Assembly: GCA_018817805.1 (NCBI GenBank)
Contig: JAHITC010000034.1
Span: forward strand, 1 to 36,373
Source of the DNA: Patescibacteria group bacterium
GTDB taxonomy: Bacteria; Patescibacteriota; Kazan-3B-28; UBA10110
Length of the DNA stretch: 36,373 nt
Reading direction: 5' to 3'
Part shown: in pieces, positions 23,370 through 31,812 of the stretch
How positions within the stretch are numbered: the stretch's first letter is position 1
How the letters are laid out: every line of letters starts with the position of its first letter
Translations under genes and position numbers: made by a program
The notes under the pieces: generated by a model
The model's database searches: none
Told to the model about the DNA's origin: nothing
What the model saw: the letters and a program-made list of their open reading frames with translations, nothing else

Positions 23370-24500
23370 TTATACCTTTTTAAGCAAATTTTTGTACACT
23401 TTGTCTGTAACTCGAACCATTTTGTGTGCAGAAAAGTTCTTAACAGTTTCTTCGCCAGCTTTAATAAACTTTTGTTGAAGTTTTCTGTCGTTAATTAACC
23501 GGATGATAGAAGAAGCGATTGTTTTACTATCCCCTGCTTCTACTAAGATTCCATTATGGTTATTTGTAATAATTTCTGGGATACCACCAACCCTTGTTGC
23601 AATAACTGGGACACGAGACCTCATAGCCTCTAGAATACAGATGCCAAATGCTTCCGACCGAGAAGTTAGCACAAAAGCAGTAAAAATTTGAGAAATACTA
23701 GATACTTCTTTCATTGCACCAGTAAATATTATGTTTTGGCTAATTTTTAACTTTTGGGCTAGTTTTTGTAATCTGTATTTTAATGGACCACTACCTACTA
23801 TTACTAACTTGGCTTTTGGTAGCTTATTAATTACTCTCGGCATAGCTTTAATTAAAGTGGCAGTATCTTTTTGAATATTTAAATTCCCTACTGTGCCGAT
23901 AATAACATCCTGCTTCTTAAGTCCATGCTGGTTAATTAAGTCGAGAGCTTGCTGGTCGATATGCTTACTTGCAGTTAATGAGATACCGTTATGAATTACT
24001 TCAATTTTGTCTGGCGTAGTAATTTTATTTTTAACCAAGAAATCAGCCACCGCCTGAGACACAGCAATATTCACATGTGTCATTTTGTCGAGCATTCGCA
24101 TAGCTCTAATATGCGCCCAATCTAGTGCCGAGTTGGCTAAATGAAACTGCGACGTACGAGTGTGCTCAGTATAAACTATTTTAATTGGTAGATTTCTAGC
24201 TGCAAACCGGCCGATAAGACCAGCTCTTTGACCATGCACATGCAAAATATCTGGGTCGTATTTGACTAATAGTTTTTTAATAGCATTAACCGCTGATATG
24301 TCCGACCGGCTTTTCATTGGCACTAAGAAGACATTTATTCTCCGCCTAGTTAACTCGTCGGCTAATGGACCTTGCGGTAAAATTACCGAAATAGAAAATT
24401 CTTTCTTATCTAAATAATCAACCAAAGAAAGTAGGTGTCTGGGAGCACCGGTTAAGGAACTATCTGCGATAACGTAAAATAAATTAATTTTTTTAGCCAT
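23370..24500 (-). CDS. Glycosyltransferase family 4
   Basis: This GT-B fold enzyme of the GT4 (group 1) family transfers a sugar from a nucleotide donor, probably for an envelope glycan. The N-terminal acceptor domain starts FYVIADSSLTGAPRHLLSLVDYL. The C-terminal donor domain shows IGTVGNLNIQKD, LVIVGSGPLKYRLQKLA and EAFGICILEAMRSRVPVIATRVGGIPEII, the E-x7-E type donor-binding motif. Length 376 is normal. Its ATG lies inside the last codons of gltX (8-base overlap), so it is translated from the gltX message. Confidence 0.92.
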   Translation of the reverse strand: MAKKINLFYVIADSSLTGAPRHLLSLVDYLDKKEFSISVILPQGPLADELTRRRINVFLVPMKSRSDISAVNAIKKLLVKYDPDILHVHGQRAGLIGRFAARNLPIKIVYTEHTRTSQFHLANSALDWAHIRAMRMLDKMTHVNIAVSQAVADFLVKNKITTPDKIEVIHNGISLTASKHIDQQALDLINQHGLKKQDVIIGTVGNLNIQKDTATLIKAMPRVINKLPKAKLVIVGSGPLKYRLQKLAQKLKISQNIIFTGAMKEVSSISQIFTAFVLTSRSEAFGICILEAMRSRVPVIATRVGGIPEIITNNHNGILVEAGDSKTIASSIIRLINDRKLQQKFIKAGEETVKNFSAHKMVRVTDKVYKNLLKKV

Positions 24501-25782
24501 TAATTTTGGTTAAAGCGGTTGATATACGTTTTAATGATTCTTCTTTACCTAAGACATTGAGCATTTCTACTGGGCTAGGACTACCAGCAAGTCCGGAAAG
24601 TGCAACTCTAACAGGCCAAAATACATCCCCTAAAGATAACCCTTCTGCTGCAATAGATAGATCCAGAATTTGTTGCAAGTGTTTTTCCTTCCATACAGTT
24701 TTAGCAGTACTCGATAAAACATTAAGGGCAAGTGTTAGGCCTTTATTTGTTAATGCAGGGGTACTCTTTTTAAAAACCAGTAAATCTTTATTGTAATCCG
24801 GTGTAGTGTAAAAAAATTCCATTAATTTAGGCAATTCTGCCAAATATTCTGCTCGTTCTTGTATAAGTTTTAAAACTTTTTTGTGGTAGATGCTAGTGCC
24901 TTTAAACGGAATATATTTCTTAGCTAGTTTATAGTATTCATCTAAAGATAATTGGGTTAGATAATGATGGTTTATATGGTTAAGATATTTAACATCAAAA
25001 ACTGCACCTGCTTTTTGGACCCTACTTAAATCGAAAACTTTAACTAGCTCTTCAAGAGTGAAGAACTCTCTGTTAGTTGGGTCAGACCAGCCAATCTGGG
25101 CTAAAAAGTTAATTAGCGCCGATGGCAAATATCCCTTTTTAATATAATCAGAGAAGTTTACATCGCCACTGCGTTTGCTCATTTTACTGCGATCGGAATT
25201 AAGAATAAGTGGGATATGTGCGTACTCTGGCACTCTGGCACTTAAGGCTTGGAATAATAAAATGTGTTTAGGGGTGTTAGACAAATGGTCTTCTCCGCGA
25301 ATAACATGCGATATGCGCATTTCCATATCATCTATTACATTTACGAAATGAAAAACAAAATCTCCATTACTTTTAGCAATAATAAAATCATCAAAACTTG
25401 TAGCATCGAATTCGACTTCTCCGCGAATAACGTCATTAACTATTATCTTGCCAGACGTTGGAGTGCGAAAATATATTGCATTATCTTTCTTATATGCTAG
25501 ATTTTTGTCTAGCAACGCTTGTAAATGTTTTTGATAAATATCAATCCGTTTGGATTGTTGGTATTTTTCATCCCATTTAAGACCCAACCATTTAAGACCA
25601 GCTTCAATGTCTTGCTCAAAAACTTTTTGATTACGCTCCTTGTCAGTATCTTCCAGTCGTAAAATAAATTTACCGTGATGTTTTTTAGCAAACAAATAAT
25701 TGAATAGAGCGGTACGTGCACTGCCAACATGTAGTGCACCAGTCGGGCTTGGCGCAAATCTAACCCTTGTTTCCACCTCCAT
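24493..25782 (-). CDS. gltX: Glutamyl-tRNA synthetase (probably non-discriminating)
   Basis: GltX attaches Glu to tRNA(Glu); with GatCAB present it probably also charges tRNA(Gln). The class I signatures are clear: RFAPSPTGALHVGSARTAL with the HIGH-type HVGS at residues 18-21, LRLEDTDKER, and KMSKR near residue 202. At 429 residues it is about 40-60 shorter than typical bacterial GltX, mostly in the C-terminal anticodon-binding part, which matters for Glu/Gln discrimination. An extended -10 (TGTTAAAAT) stands 6 bases before the ATG, predicting a leaderless message. A glycosyltransferase gene overlaps its 3' end. Confidence 0.96.
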   Translation of the reverse strand: MEVETRVRFAPSPTGALHVGSARTALFNYLFAKKHHGKFILRLEDTDKERNQKVFEQDIEAGLKWLGLKWDEKYQQSKRIDIYQKHLQALLDKNLAYKKDNAIYFRTPTSGKIIVNDVIRGEVEFDATSFDDFIIAKSNGDFVFHFVNVIDDMEMRISHVIRGEDHLSNTPKHILLFQALSARVPEYAHIPLILNSDRSKMSKRSGDVNFSDYIKKGYLPSALINFLAQIGWSDPTNREFFTLEELVKVFDLSRVQKAGAVFDVKYLNHINHHYLTQLSLDEYYKLAKKYIPFKGTSIYHKKVLKLIQERAEYLAELPKLMEFFYTTPDYNKDLLVFKKSTPALTNKGLTLALNVLSSTAKTVWKEKHLQQILDLSIAAEGLSLGDVFWPVRVALSGLAGSPSPVEMLNVLGKEESLKRISTALTKING

Positions 25783-25788
25783 ACCCCT

Positions 25789-25797
25789 ATTTTAACA
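25789..25797 (-). promoter_or_regulatory. Extended -10 promoter giving a leaderless gltX message
   Basis: The minus strand reads TGTTAAAAT with a 6-base gap to the ATG, identical in layout to murI. It lies downstream of the terminator at 25822-25858, so gltX is independent of wecG transcription. Confidence 0.55.
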
Positions 25798-25821
25798 CGT
25801 AGCGATTGTTTTAGTCATCAA

Positions 25822-25858
25822 GGAAAAGGGTTCTCTCTGTTCTGGATAGAGAGAACCC
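25822..25858 (-). terminator. Intrinsic terminator of the small RNA
   Basis: On the minus strand GGGTTCTCTCT pairs perfectly with AGAGAGAACCC around 9 bases, followed by TTTTCCT. Confidence 0.85.
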
Positions 25859-25921
25859 GGTGCATCGAAATATATTCTAGCAAAATCATGGAGGTGTTTC
25901 ATCTCATCAACTTCGATGCAT
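25822..25921 (-). ncRNA. Candidate small RNA with an anti-Shine-Dalgarno loop
   Basis: A 100-base unit between the wecG-like gene and gltX has a promoter, a 5' stem-loop and an intrinsic terminator. The predicted 5' end falls at the first stem: TGCATCGAA (25912-25920) pairs with TTCGATGCA (25861-25869), 9 bp. The 42-base loop contains CACCTCC (25890-25896 on the complementary strand GGAGGTG), identical to the anti-Shine-Dalgarno core at the 3' end of 16S rRNA. The terminator stem (11 bp) follows at once. C-rich loops of Gram-positive small RNAs such as RsaE are known to bind ribosome-binding sites; by analogy this RNA could repress GGAGGTG-led genes. No coding frame fits. Confidence 0.6.
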
Positions 25922-25927
25922 GGATTG

Positions 25928-25957
25928 ATTCTACAACAGAAGTGCGAACTGCGTCAA
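25928..25957 (-). promoter_or_regulatory. Promoter of the small RNA at 25921
   Basis: On the minus strand TTGACG (25952-25957) overlaps the stop codon of the wecG-like gene, and TAGAAT (25928-25933) follows after 18 bases. The predicted start, 25921, is the first base before the 5' stem. Confidence 0.6.
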
Positions 25958-26826
25958 TTCTGTCGCCCCTGAGCTAGTTTATAGGCCTTAACGGTCTTCA
26001 TGAAGTCGATAGTAGCCGTTTTGATGCGTTCACGACGCCAGGGCTGTATTAAATATCGCCATAGCCACTCTAACCCTCTAACCTGTAACCACCTAGGGGC
26101 TCTTTTGGCTTTAGAGTCCTTAACTGGCGAATTAATAGGGGTGGCTTCAGCTATGAAATCGAAAGCTCCTCCTATGCCCATCATAGTCACGCCATTTAGC
26201 TTTCCAACATAATCTTTTATCCATCTAAGTTGCTCTTTGGCAGGGAAAGCCAAAAAAACAAACTTGGGATTAACTAATTTGATTCGATCAATAACTTCTG
26301 CTTCGAATTCGTACGGTGGACCAGGCATAACATCAGCTATTTGTAAATTAGGATACAACAGTTGCAATTTGCGCGATGCTTCGTAGGCAACTCCCGGGGC
26401 AGCTCCTAGAAGAAAGATGCTCCAACCTCTTTCAGATGCTAGTTTGCTAATCTCCCAAAGCATATCAGCGCCAGTAATACGCTCTGGAATAACTTTGGTT
26501 AGTGTTCTGGGGTTAATAACAATACTTAGACCAGTTAAAAACAATTGCACTGCTACTTGCAATTTAGCTAATGGAAGATAACTGCTGATAGGGATAGATA
26601 GATAATATGCGGCCCATAAAATACCGATACCATCGGCTAGCGCTAAATCGGAGTTATTAATTATTTCCCTAAAATTGCCGTCTTTGAGTGCCTGCATTAC
26701 AAATTCCGGATTGGGAGTGACAATGTAATGATCTTTTCTATCCCTCACTAAGCCTGCCACTTTGTCTAAAGCTTGCGGGGCAGTTACAGCACTAATTTGT
26801 ACCCCTAGAACATTAACTTTTTCCAT
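25954..26826 (-). CDS. WecG/TagA/CpsF family glycosyltransferase (GT26)
   Basis: Members of this family add N-acetylmannosamine-type sugars to lipid-linked carriers in teichoic acid, ECA or capsule synthesis. The signatures are VTPNPEFVMQALKD (about residues 37-50), LADGIGILWAA near 82-92, RITGADMLWEI near 116-126, LLGAAPGV near 139-146 and NPKFVFLAFPAKEQ near 186-199. Length 290 is slightly longer than usual (about 240-260), with a basic C-terminal tail likely to touch the membrane. TATAAT stands exactly 6 bases before the ATG, predicting a leaderless message. Confidence 0.92.
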   Translation of the reverse strand: MEKVNVLGVQISAVTAPQALDKVAGLVRDRKDHYIVTPNPEFVMQALKDGNFREIINNSDLALADGIGILWAAYYLSIPISSYLPLAKLQVAVQLFLTGLSIVINPRTLTKVIPERITGADMLWEISKLASERGWSIFLLGAAPGVAYEASRKLQLLYPNLQIADVMPGPPYEFEAEVIDRIKLVNPKFVFLAFPAKEQLRWIKDYVGKLNGVTMMGIGGAFDFIAEATPINSPVKDSKAKRAPRWLQVRGLEWLWRYLIQPWRRERIKTATIDFMKTVKAYKLAQGRQN

Positions 26827-26832
26827 AGTTCT

Positions 26833-26838
26833 ATTATA
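26833..26838 (-). promoter_or_regulatory. -10 box giving a leaderless wecG-like message
   Basis: Perfect TATAAT with a 6-base gap to the ATG at 26826. No convincing -35 is present. Confidence 0.5.
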
Positions 26839-26870
26839 CTTGGCACTTAGAGAATAAAAAATATTCCAAC

Positions 26871-27989
26871 TTATACATTAAGAGGAAGTTTTTTGACCAA
26901 AGTTACTATCTCTTGGCGGAAGTGTTCTCTGCTAAACTGCAGAGCATGGCGATTTATTTCAGTAGCATTAAACTTGTGTTCGATTGTAATAAATTTACGT
27001 AAAGCCTCGGTTAAAGATTTGACTGTTTGCTCATCGAAGAACATGCCAGTTTTATTTGCCACAACCGTTTCTTGAAGCCCACCTTTATTAAAAGCTATTA
27101 CTGGTTTTCCAGCCGCCATGGCTTCGACTGGCACAATGCCAAAATCTTCTTCACCAGGAAAGATTAGAGCCCTAGCGTTTCTTAAATATTCAATTTTGTT
27201 TTTATCATCTTGCCACCCTAATAACTCTACAGTTGGTCCTGCAATGCTTTTTAGAAACTGCATTTGCTCCCCTTCTCCAATAATAACTAGGGGTAGATGC
27301 AGAATGTTGCAGGCCCGAACAGCTAAATCTATTTTCTTGTAGCTAGTTAATCTAGAGATAACTAAAAAATATCCAGCATTACTTTGTTTTGGTCTAATTA
27401 AATGCGTATCTACTGGTGGGTAAATTACTTCTGCTTCTTTGCGATAGTACTTTTTAATTCTTCTTTTTACGTATTGAGAGTTGGCAATATATTTTTGGAC
27501 TCTACCAGAAGAAAGTTTGTCCCAAATACGAAGTTTGAAAAGAATATTTTTAACAATGTTTTGCATAAATCTTGGTAGCCTCTGTTCTTCAACATAAGTA
27601 TGAAAGGAATCCCATAGATACCGGGTAGGAGAATGGCAGTAAGATAAATGATATGTATCAGGGTTAGTTATAATGCCACCAGCAAACGAATTGTTGCTAG
27701 AAATAACTAGATCGTAACCAGCAAAATCGAAACTCTCGATGGCTGCAGGCATAAAAGGTAATAAAAACTTAGTCGGAAGTTTTAAAAATTTGTACCAATA
27801 TTGCAAGTAAGAGACTACAATCTTCTTACGAGGAAAAAACTTAGCTACTTTTGGGTTATACAGCAGTGTATAAATTGATGCATCAGGAAAGATCTCTGAC
27901 AGAGCTAGTGTTACTCTTTCAGCCCCACCCATATTCACTAGAAAATCATGAACAATGGCAACCTTTAATTTGGTTAAAGACTTTTCCAT
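26871..27989 (-). CDS. Glycosyltransferase family 4
   Basis: A second GT4 enzyme (372 residues). The N-terminal domain starts KVAIVHDFLVNMGGAERVTLAL, the usual acceptor-side loop, with SYCHSPTRYLWD near residue 115. The donor domain has SRLTSYKKIDLAVRACN, VIIGEGEQ and FPGEEDFGIVPVEAMAAGKPVIAFNKGGLQETV, the conserved E-x7-E region. The sequence resembles mannosyl- or rhamnosyltransferases of polysaccharide clusters, but the sugar cannot be told. Its start overlaps the end of the next upstream gene by 16 bases, so the two glycosyltransferases form one translational unit. Confidence 0.92.
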   Translation of the reverse strand: MEKSLTKLKVAIVHDFLVNMGGAERVTLALSEIFPDASIYTLLYNPKVAKFFPRKKIVVSYLQYWYKFLKLPTKFLLPFMPAAIESFDFAGYDLVISSNNSFAGGIITNPDTYHLSYCHSPTRYLWDSFHTYVEEQRLPRFMQNIVKNILFKLRIWDKLSSGRVQKYIANSQYVKRRIKKYYRKEAEVIYPPVDTHLIRPKQSNAGYFLVISRLTSYKKIDLAVRACNILHLPLVIIGEGEQMQFLKSIAGPTVELLGWQDDKNKIEYLRNARALIFPGEEDFGIVPVEAMAAGKPVIAFNKGGLQETVVANKTGMFFDEQTVKSLTEALRKFITIEHKFNATEINRHALQFSREHFRQEIVTLVKKLPLNV

Positions 27990-29059
27990 ATCTCCATAAG
28001 TTTTTCTGCTGCTTTTTCCCAGCTAAAATCTTGCAGCCTAATTTGACCTTTTTCGATTAAAACCTGACGCAAATTCTCATTTTGATACAACTCTAGGTAA
28101 CCTCTAGCAATTTCCTCTACTTTATTAGGGTCTACCAGTAAGGCAGCTCCACCCGCAATTTCTGCCATAGCTCCAAAATTAGAGGTTAGAACAGGCACAT
28201 TGGAAGCGAATCCTTCTAGAATATTTAGACCGAAACCTTCGTACTGAGAAACAAAAATTACACCTAAAGATTTCTGATAGAGTGCTGGCAAATGATTGGC
28301 TTCGATATAGCCCAGGAAAACAACTTTGTCTTCGAGCTTTAGTTTTCTAACTAACCTTTTAATCAGAAGATAACCGTAACCACGAGAACCACAAAGTAGT
28401 AACTTAACTGATGCATTAGTGGTGTTAATGAATTGATGGAACGCCCTAATAATGTTTGGTAAGTTTTTTCTAAGCTCTATCCTGCCAACATAAATAAAAT
28501 ATTTATCTAGATTGGGATAATTCATCTCGAAATTAAATTCGCTAGCATGTAAATCTTTTCTAACACCTAGGTGCATTACTTCAATGTTTTCACCAGGCAC
28601 TTTAAAATAACTTTTAATATCTCTTTTGGTTTGCCTACTAATGGCAATTAGTTTGCTGGCAGATTTAATCGCTCGGTTTAAAGCAAAATATGATAACATT
28701 CTAGATTTTAGTGAATAACTTCTAGGGAATAAATGGAATGCTAAATCATGAATGGTGGCTACTGCTTTTTTAGGCAAGTTGTATGGTAAAAAATTTGATG
28801 GAGACCAAAATATTTCTGGGGGTCTTTTTTTGATTTCTCTACTTAGGGCCCACAATGTCCATAACTTTTTCGCTGGCACTATAACATTTTGAACATTTTC
28901 AAAATTCGTCCATTCAGGAGCGAGTGGCATAGGTGAATACAACCAATAGGTGTTGGCACGATCTTGCTCTAAGAGGGCACGAATTAGCTCTGCCGTAGAT
29001 ATCTCTACACCAGTTGGATTAATAGCATTTAGCTTAGAGGCATCGATACCGATAATCAT
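27974..29059 (-). CDS. Glycosyltransferase family 4
   Basis: A third GT4 enzyme (361 residues), starting MIIGIDASKLNAINPTGVEI. HDLAFHLFPRSYS near residue 105 is a common motif of this group, and ISRQTKRDIKSYF follows. The donor domain has YVGRIELRKNLPNIIRAFHQF and SQYEGFGLNILEGFASNVPVLTSNFGAMAEIAGGAALLVDP. It starts 4 bases after the murA stop and overlaps the next glycosyltransferase by 16 bases, so murA and two GT4 genes appear to be one operon. The acceptor and sugar are unknown. Confidence 0.92.
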   Translation of the reverse strand: MIIGIDASKLNAINPTGVEISTAELIRALLEQDRANTYWLYSPMPLAPEWTNFENVQNVIVPAKKLWTLWALSREIKKRPPEIFWSPSNFLPYNLPKKAVATIHDLAFHLFPRSYSLKSRMLSYFALNRAIKSASKLIAISRQTKRDIKSYFKVPGENIEVMHLGVRKDLHASEFNFEMNYPNLDKYFIYVGRIELRKNLPNIIRAFHQFINTTNASVKLLLCGSRGYGYLLIKRLVRKLKLEDKVVFLGYIEANHLPALYQKSLGVIFVSQYEGFGLNILEGFASNVPVLTSNFGAMAEIAGGAALLVDPNKVEEIARGYLELYQNENLRQVLIEKGQIRLQDFSWEKAAEKLMEIWKSL

Positions 29060-29062
29060 CGT

Positions 29063-30325
29063 TTAGTCGTTTGTTCTTGAAATATGTGCCCCCAATTTCC
29101 TTAGCTTATCATCAATTTGCTCATATCCCCGATCGATTATTTCCGCATGGTTAATAGTGCTCTGCCCATTAGCAGTTAGTGCAGCCAAAATTAAAGTAGC
29201 ACCAGCTCTAATATCTAAACTATCTATTTCCCTGCCGTAGAGCACTGATGGCCCCATAATGATAGCTCTGTGGGGGTCTAGGATTGTGGCTGCCGAACCC
29301 ATTTTAGCTAACTCTTTCAGATAATTAAGTCTGCCGTCGTACATAGTTTCAAAAACTCTACTATTTCCATTCGCTTGAGTCATTAGCACTGCAAAAGGTG
29401 CCTGCAGGTCGGTTGGGAACCCGGGATAGATATCCGTTCGGATGTCGACAGGTTTAATGATAGTACTTTTGGAAACATGTATTTTATTATTAGGTAAAAG
29501 CTGGAATTGAACATTGGCATCTCTGAGCTTGTTGGTAAAGATATTTAAATGATTTTCAACATATCCGTTAACAATAACATCACCGTGTGTAATAGCAGCA
29601 GCCATAACCAGAGTACCTGCTTCGATGCGATCAGGAATAATCTGTAAATGTGCGCCATGTAATTTATCTACTCCTTCAATAACCAAAACGTGCAACCCCA
29701 TGCCCCTAATTTTAGCCCCCATTAAATTAAGTGATTCGATTAGATTAGTAATTTCTGGTTCAGCAGCAGCCAAATGTATTTCAGTAATACCACGAGCCAG
29801 AACTGCCGCCATAATTACGTTTTCGGTAGCAGTTACACTCATTTCGTCTAATACTACCTTGGCACCGATTACAGCAGGGGCATCGATGGAATAGAACTGA
29901 TCTTCCATCGTCACTTTTGCACCTAATGCCGAAAGCGCCCTAAGGTGTACGTCGATTGGACGAGCTCCGATATGGCACCCTCCTGGATGAGTAACTTTTA
30001 CTCTACCGAAGCGAGCAAGCAAGGGGCCAGAGATTAATACCGATGCCCTAATTTTTCGAACTAAAGAAAAATCTGGATCCTTACCTGAAACATTACTATT
30101 GTCTACTACCAAATGTCCTTCTTTCGACCAAGAGATTTTACTGCCCAAGCTTTCTAAGATAGAGAGTAACGTCTGGATATCTTGAATATTTGGCACATTC
30201 TCGATAGTACATGTTTCGGCAGTTAGAAGAGTGGATGCTAAAATAGGCAGAGTAGCGTTTTTTGAGCCGCTGACTGTAACTTCCCCCCTCAGGGAGTGTC
30301 CTCCTTCGATAATAAATTTACTCAT
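29063..30325 (-). CDS. murA: UDP-N-acetylglucosamine 1-carboxyvinyltransferase
   Basis: MurA transfers enolpyruvate from PEP to UDP-GlcNAc, the first committed step of peptidoglycan synthesis. Lys22 (GSKNA) and the catalytic Cys117 in HPGGCHIGARP are both present; the Cys form is the fosfomycin-sensitive type. So are the DIYPGFPTDLQ and RAGATLILAAL motifs. Length 420 is normal. An AAGGA lies about 6 bases before the ATG. It is divergent from the PEGA gene and leads the operon with two GT4 genes. Confidence 0.97.
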   Translation of the reverse strand: MSKFIIEGGHSLRGEVTVSGSKNATLPILASTLLTAETCTIENVPNIQDIQTLLSILESLGSKISWSKEGHLVVDNSNVSGKDPDFSLVRKIRASVLISGPLLARFGRVKVTHPGGCHIGARPIDVHLRALSALGAKVTMEDQFYSIDAPAVIGAKVVLDEMSVTATENVIMAAVLARGITEIHLAAAEPEITNLIESLNLMGAKIRGMGLHVLVIEGVDKLHGAHLQIIPDRIEAGTLVMAAAITHGDVIVNGYVENHLNIFTNKLRDANVQFQLLPNNKIHVSKSTIIKPVDIRTDIYPGFPTDLQAPFAVLMTQANGNSRVFETMYDGRLNYLKELAKMGSAATILDPHRAIIMGPSVLYGREIDSLDIRAGATLILAALTANGQSTINHAEIIDRGYEQIDDKLRKLGAHISRTND

Positions 30326-30333
30326 AGTTATCC

Positions 30334-30362
30334 TTGCGATTTTTCTTCTACTGTCTTATATT
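30334..30362 (+). promoter_or_regulatory. Promoter of the PEGA-domain gene
   Basis: TTGCGA (30334-30339) and TATATT (30357-30362) are separated by exactly 17 bases. Confidence 0.65.
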
Positions 30363-30387
30363 TTAGCAATAAACTCTCGATTAGAAA

Positions 30388-31812
30388 ATGCGACGAAATT
30401 GGTGGATTATTATTAGCTACATCTTTGCAACCATTGTCTTTTTGATTGTGGCTAGCTATGCAGTGTTATTTGCTACTGGATATAAGTACGATTGGCAAAA
30501 TAAGAGTTTTAAAAAAACTGGATTTATTCTAATTGAAACTTATCCTAAAGATGCCACTGTCACTATTGCTGGTAAACACATTAATAAAAAAACACCGGTT
30601 ATTATTAGACGGTTATTGCCTGGCAATTATTTAACCGAGATTCGTAAAGAAGGCTATAGGCCATGGCAAGCAGTAATCGAAGTTGAATCTGGCTTGGTTA
30701 CTGAACAACGTAATCTACTGCTTACTTTAGACAAATTATCCGAAGAAAAACTACGAGAAAAGACAGTAGATAAAATGGTGATATCGCCAAACTATGAAAA
30801 ATTGGCATTAGTTTCTGGGAAAGAAGTAGCCATCTGGAATGTGGAAACAAAGCATGAAGTAAGTGTCTATGACCCAGCTTTAGTTAGACAACGGATTACC
30901 ACACAGGATAATTACGATGTGGCAAATGGCACAATTCAAACATTGTTATTTGGACCAGATAATAAAACTTTGTTGATGCAGGTTGTTGGCAGATTAAATG
31001 TTTACCATGTGCTGCTTAATTCTAATACTGGTCAGATAAAAGTTTTGACTAAAGGAAGAAATATCGGTAACTGGCAATGGCTTAATGGCAACGAATTAAT
31101 ATTTATGCAAGGTAGTTCGCTTTATCTAACTGGGTTTGAAGCGAAAGAAAATAAAAAAATTATCGACAGTGTTATTAGTTACGGGGTTGTTGATGGCTCT
31201 ATTTACGGCACAGTTAAAGATGAATTAGGCAAACATTCGTTGATTAGAATTGAAAAAAATCAGACAGCTAGAATAGAAATTGATGAAGTGGCAGTAGCTA
31301 TTCAATACCAAATTCATAAGATTAAAAATAACTGGGTGTTAGTTACTAAAAGTACATCAAAATCCCCTGCTAACATCTGGTGGTACGAGCCAAAAAACAA
31401 TGAAGATAGTTGGAATCAATTAGCCAGCAATATTACCTCTAAAGTTTTGTGGGATAATAGTTCAATTATTTATCAGGTTGGTAATAAAATAACTGCCACT
31501 AAAATTGATCTTAATAACAAGTTAGAAACCCGTGAAATTTTTACTGCAGGAAGCCAACTAGCCTTTGCCAGCTTCCACTTCGATACCCTCCTCTACAACC
31601 AAGCTGGGATATTGAAGAGTTTAGACTTAACTGGTGAAAATAACTACACATTGTTCTCTGTTAAAAACGCTACCGAAATAGTAGCGACCGATTCACAAAT
31701 GAGCCAAATTATTTACATTAATCCTACTACTCGAGAGCTTCATGCCGCCACTCTTCGAGAAAAAACTAAGAACACAATTAATCTCGATAGGCTAATTAAT
31801 CGACTTAATTAA
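30388..31812 (+). CDS. Membrane-anchored PEGA-domain protein with propeller-like region
   Basis: The 474-residue product has one N-terminal transmembrane helix (about residues 7-28). A PEGA domain follows (about 45-115: GFILIETYPKDATVTIAGKH, TPVIIRRLLPGNYLTEIRKEGY). PEGA domains are common in surface proteins, some carrying the PEGA tetrapeptide, which is not exact here. The rest (about 120-474) is strand-rich with repeats like WNVETKHEVSVYDP and WQWLNGNELIFMQG, resembling a beta-propeller. It probably faces outwards and may bind wall or surface ligands. Its 3' end overlaps the convergent sortase gene by 4 bases. The exact role is unknown. Confidence 0.82.
   Translation: MRRNWWIIISYIFATIVFLIVASYAVLFATGYKYDWQNKSFKKTGFILIETYPKDATVTIAGKHINKKTPVIIRRLLPGNYLTEIRKEGYRPWQAVIEVESGLVTEQRNLLLTLDKLSEEKLREKTVDKMVISPNYEKLALVSGKEVAIWNVETKHEVSVYDPALVRQRITTQDNYDVANGTIQTLLFGPDNKTLLMQVVGRLNVYHVLLNSNTGQIKVLTKGRNIGNWQWLNGNELIFMQGSSLYLTGFEAKENKKIIDSVISYGVVDGSIYGTVKDELGKHSLIRIEKNQTARIEIDEVAVAIQYQIHKIKNNWVLVTKSTSKSPANIWWYEPKNNEDSWNQLASNITSKVLWDNSSIIYQVGNKITATKIDLNNKLETREIFTAGSQLAFASFHFDTLLYNQAGILKSLDLTGENNYTLFSVKNATEIVATDSQMSQIIYINPTTRELHAATLREKTKNTINLDRLINRLN

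Noticed and set aside
25822-25921. T-box or attenuator leader of gltX
   Set aside because: A promoter for gltX lies downstream of the terminator and there is no T-box sequence; the unit ends before gltX.
25861-25956. Plus-strand short frame after GGAGGTG (25890)
   Set aside because: No start codon at a workable distance and no plus-strand promoter; the signals favour a minus-strand RNA.
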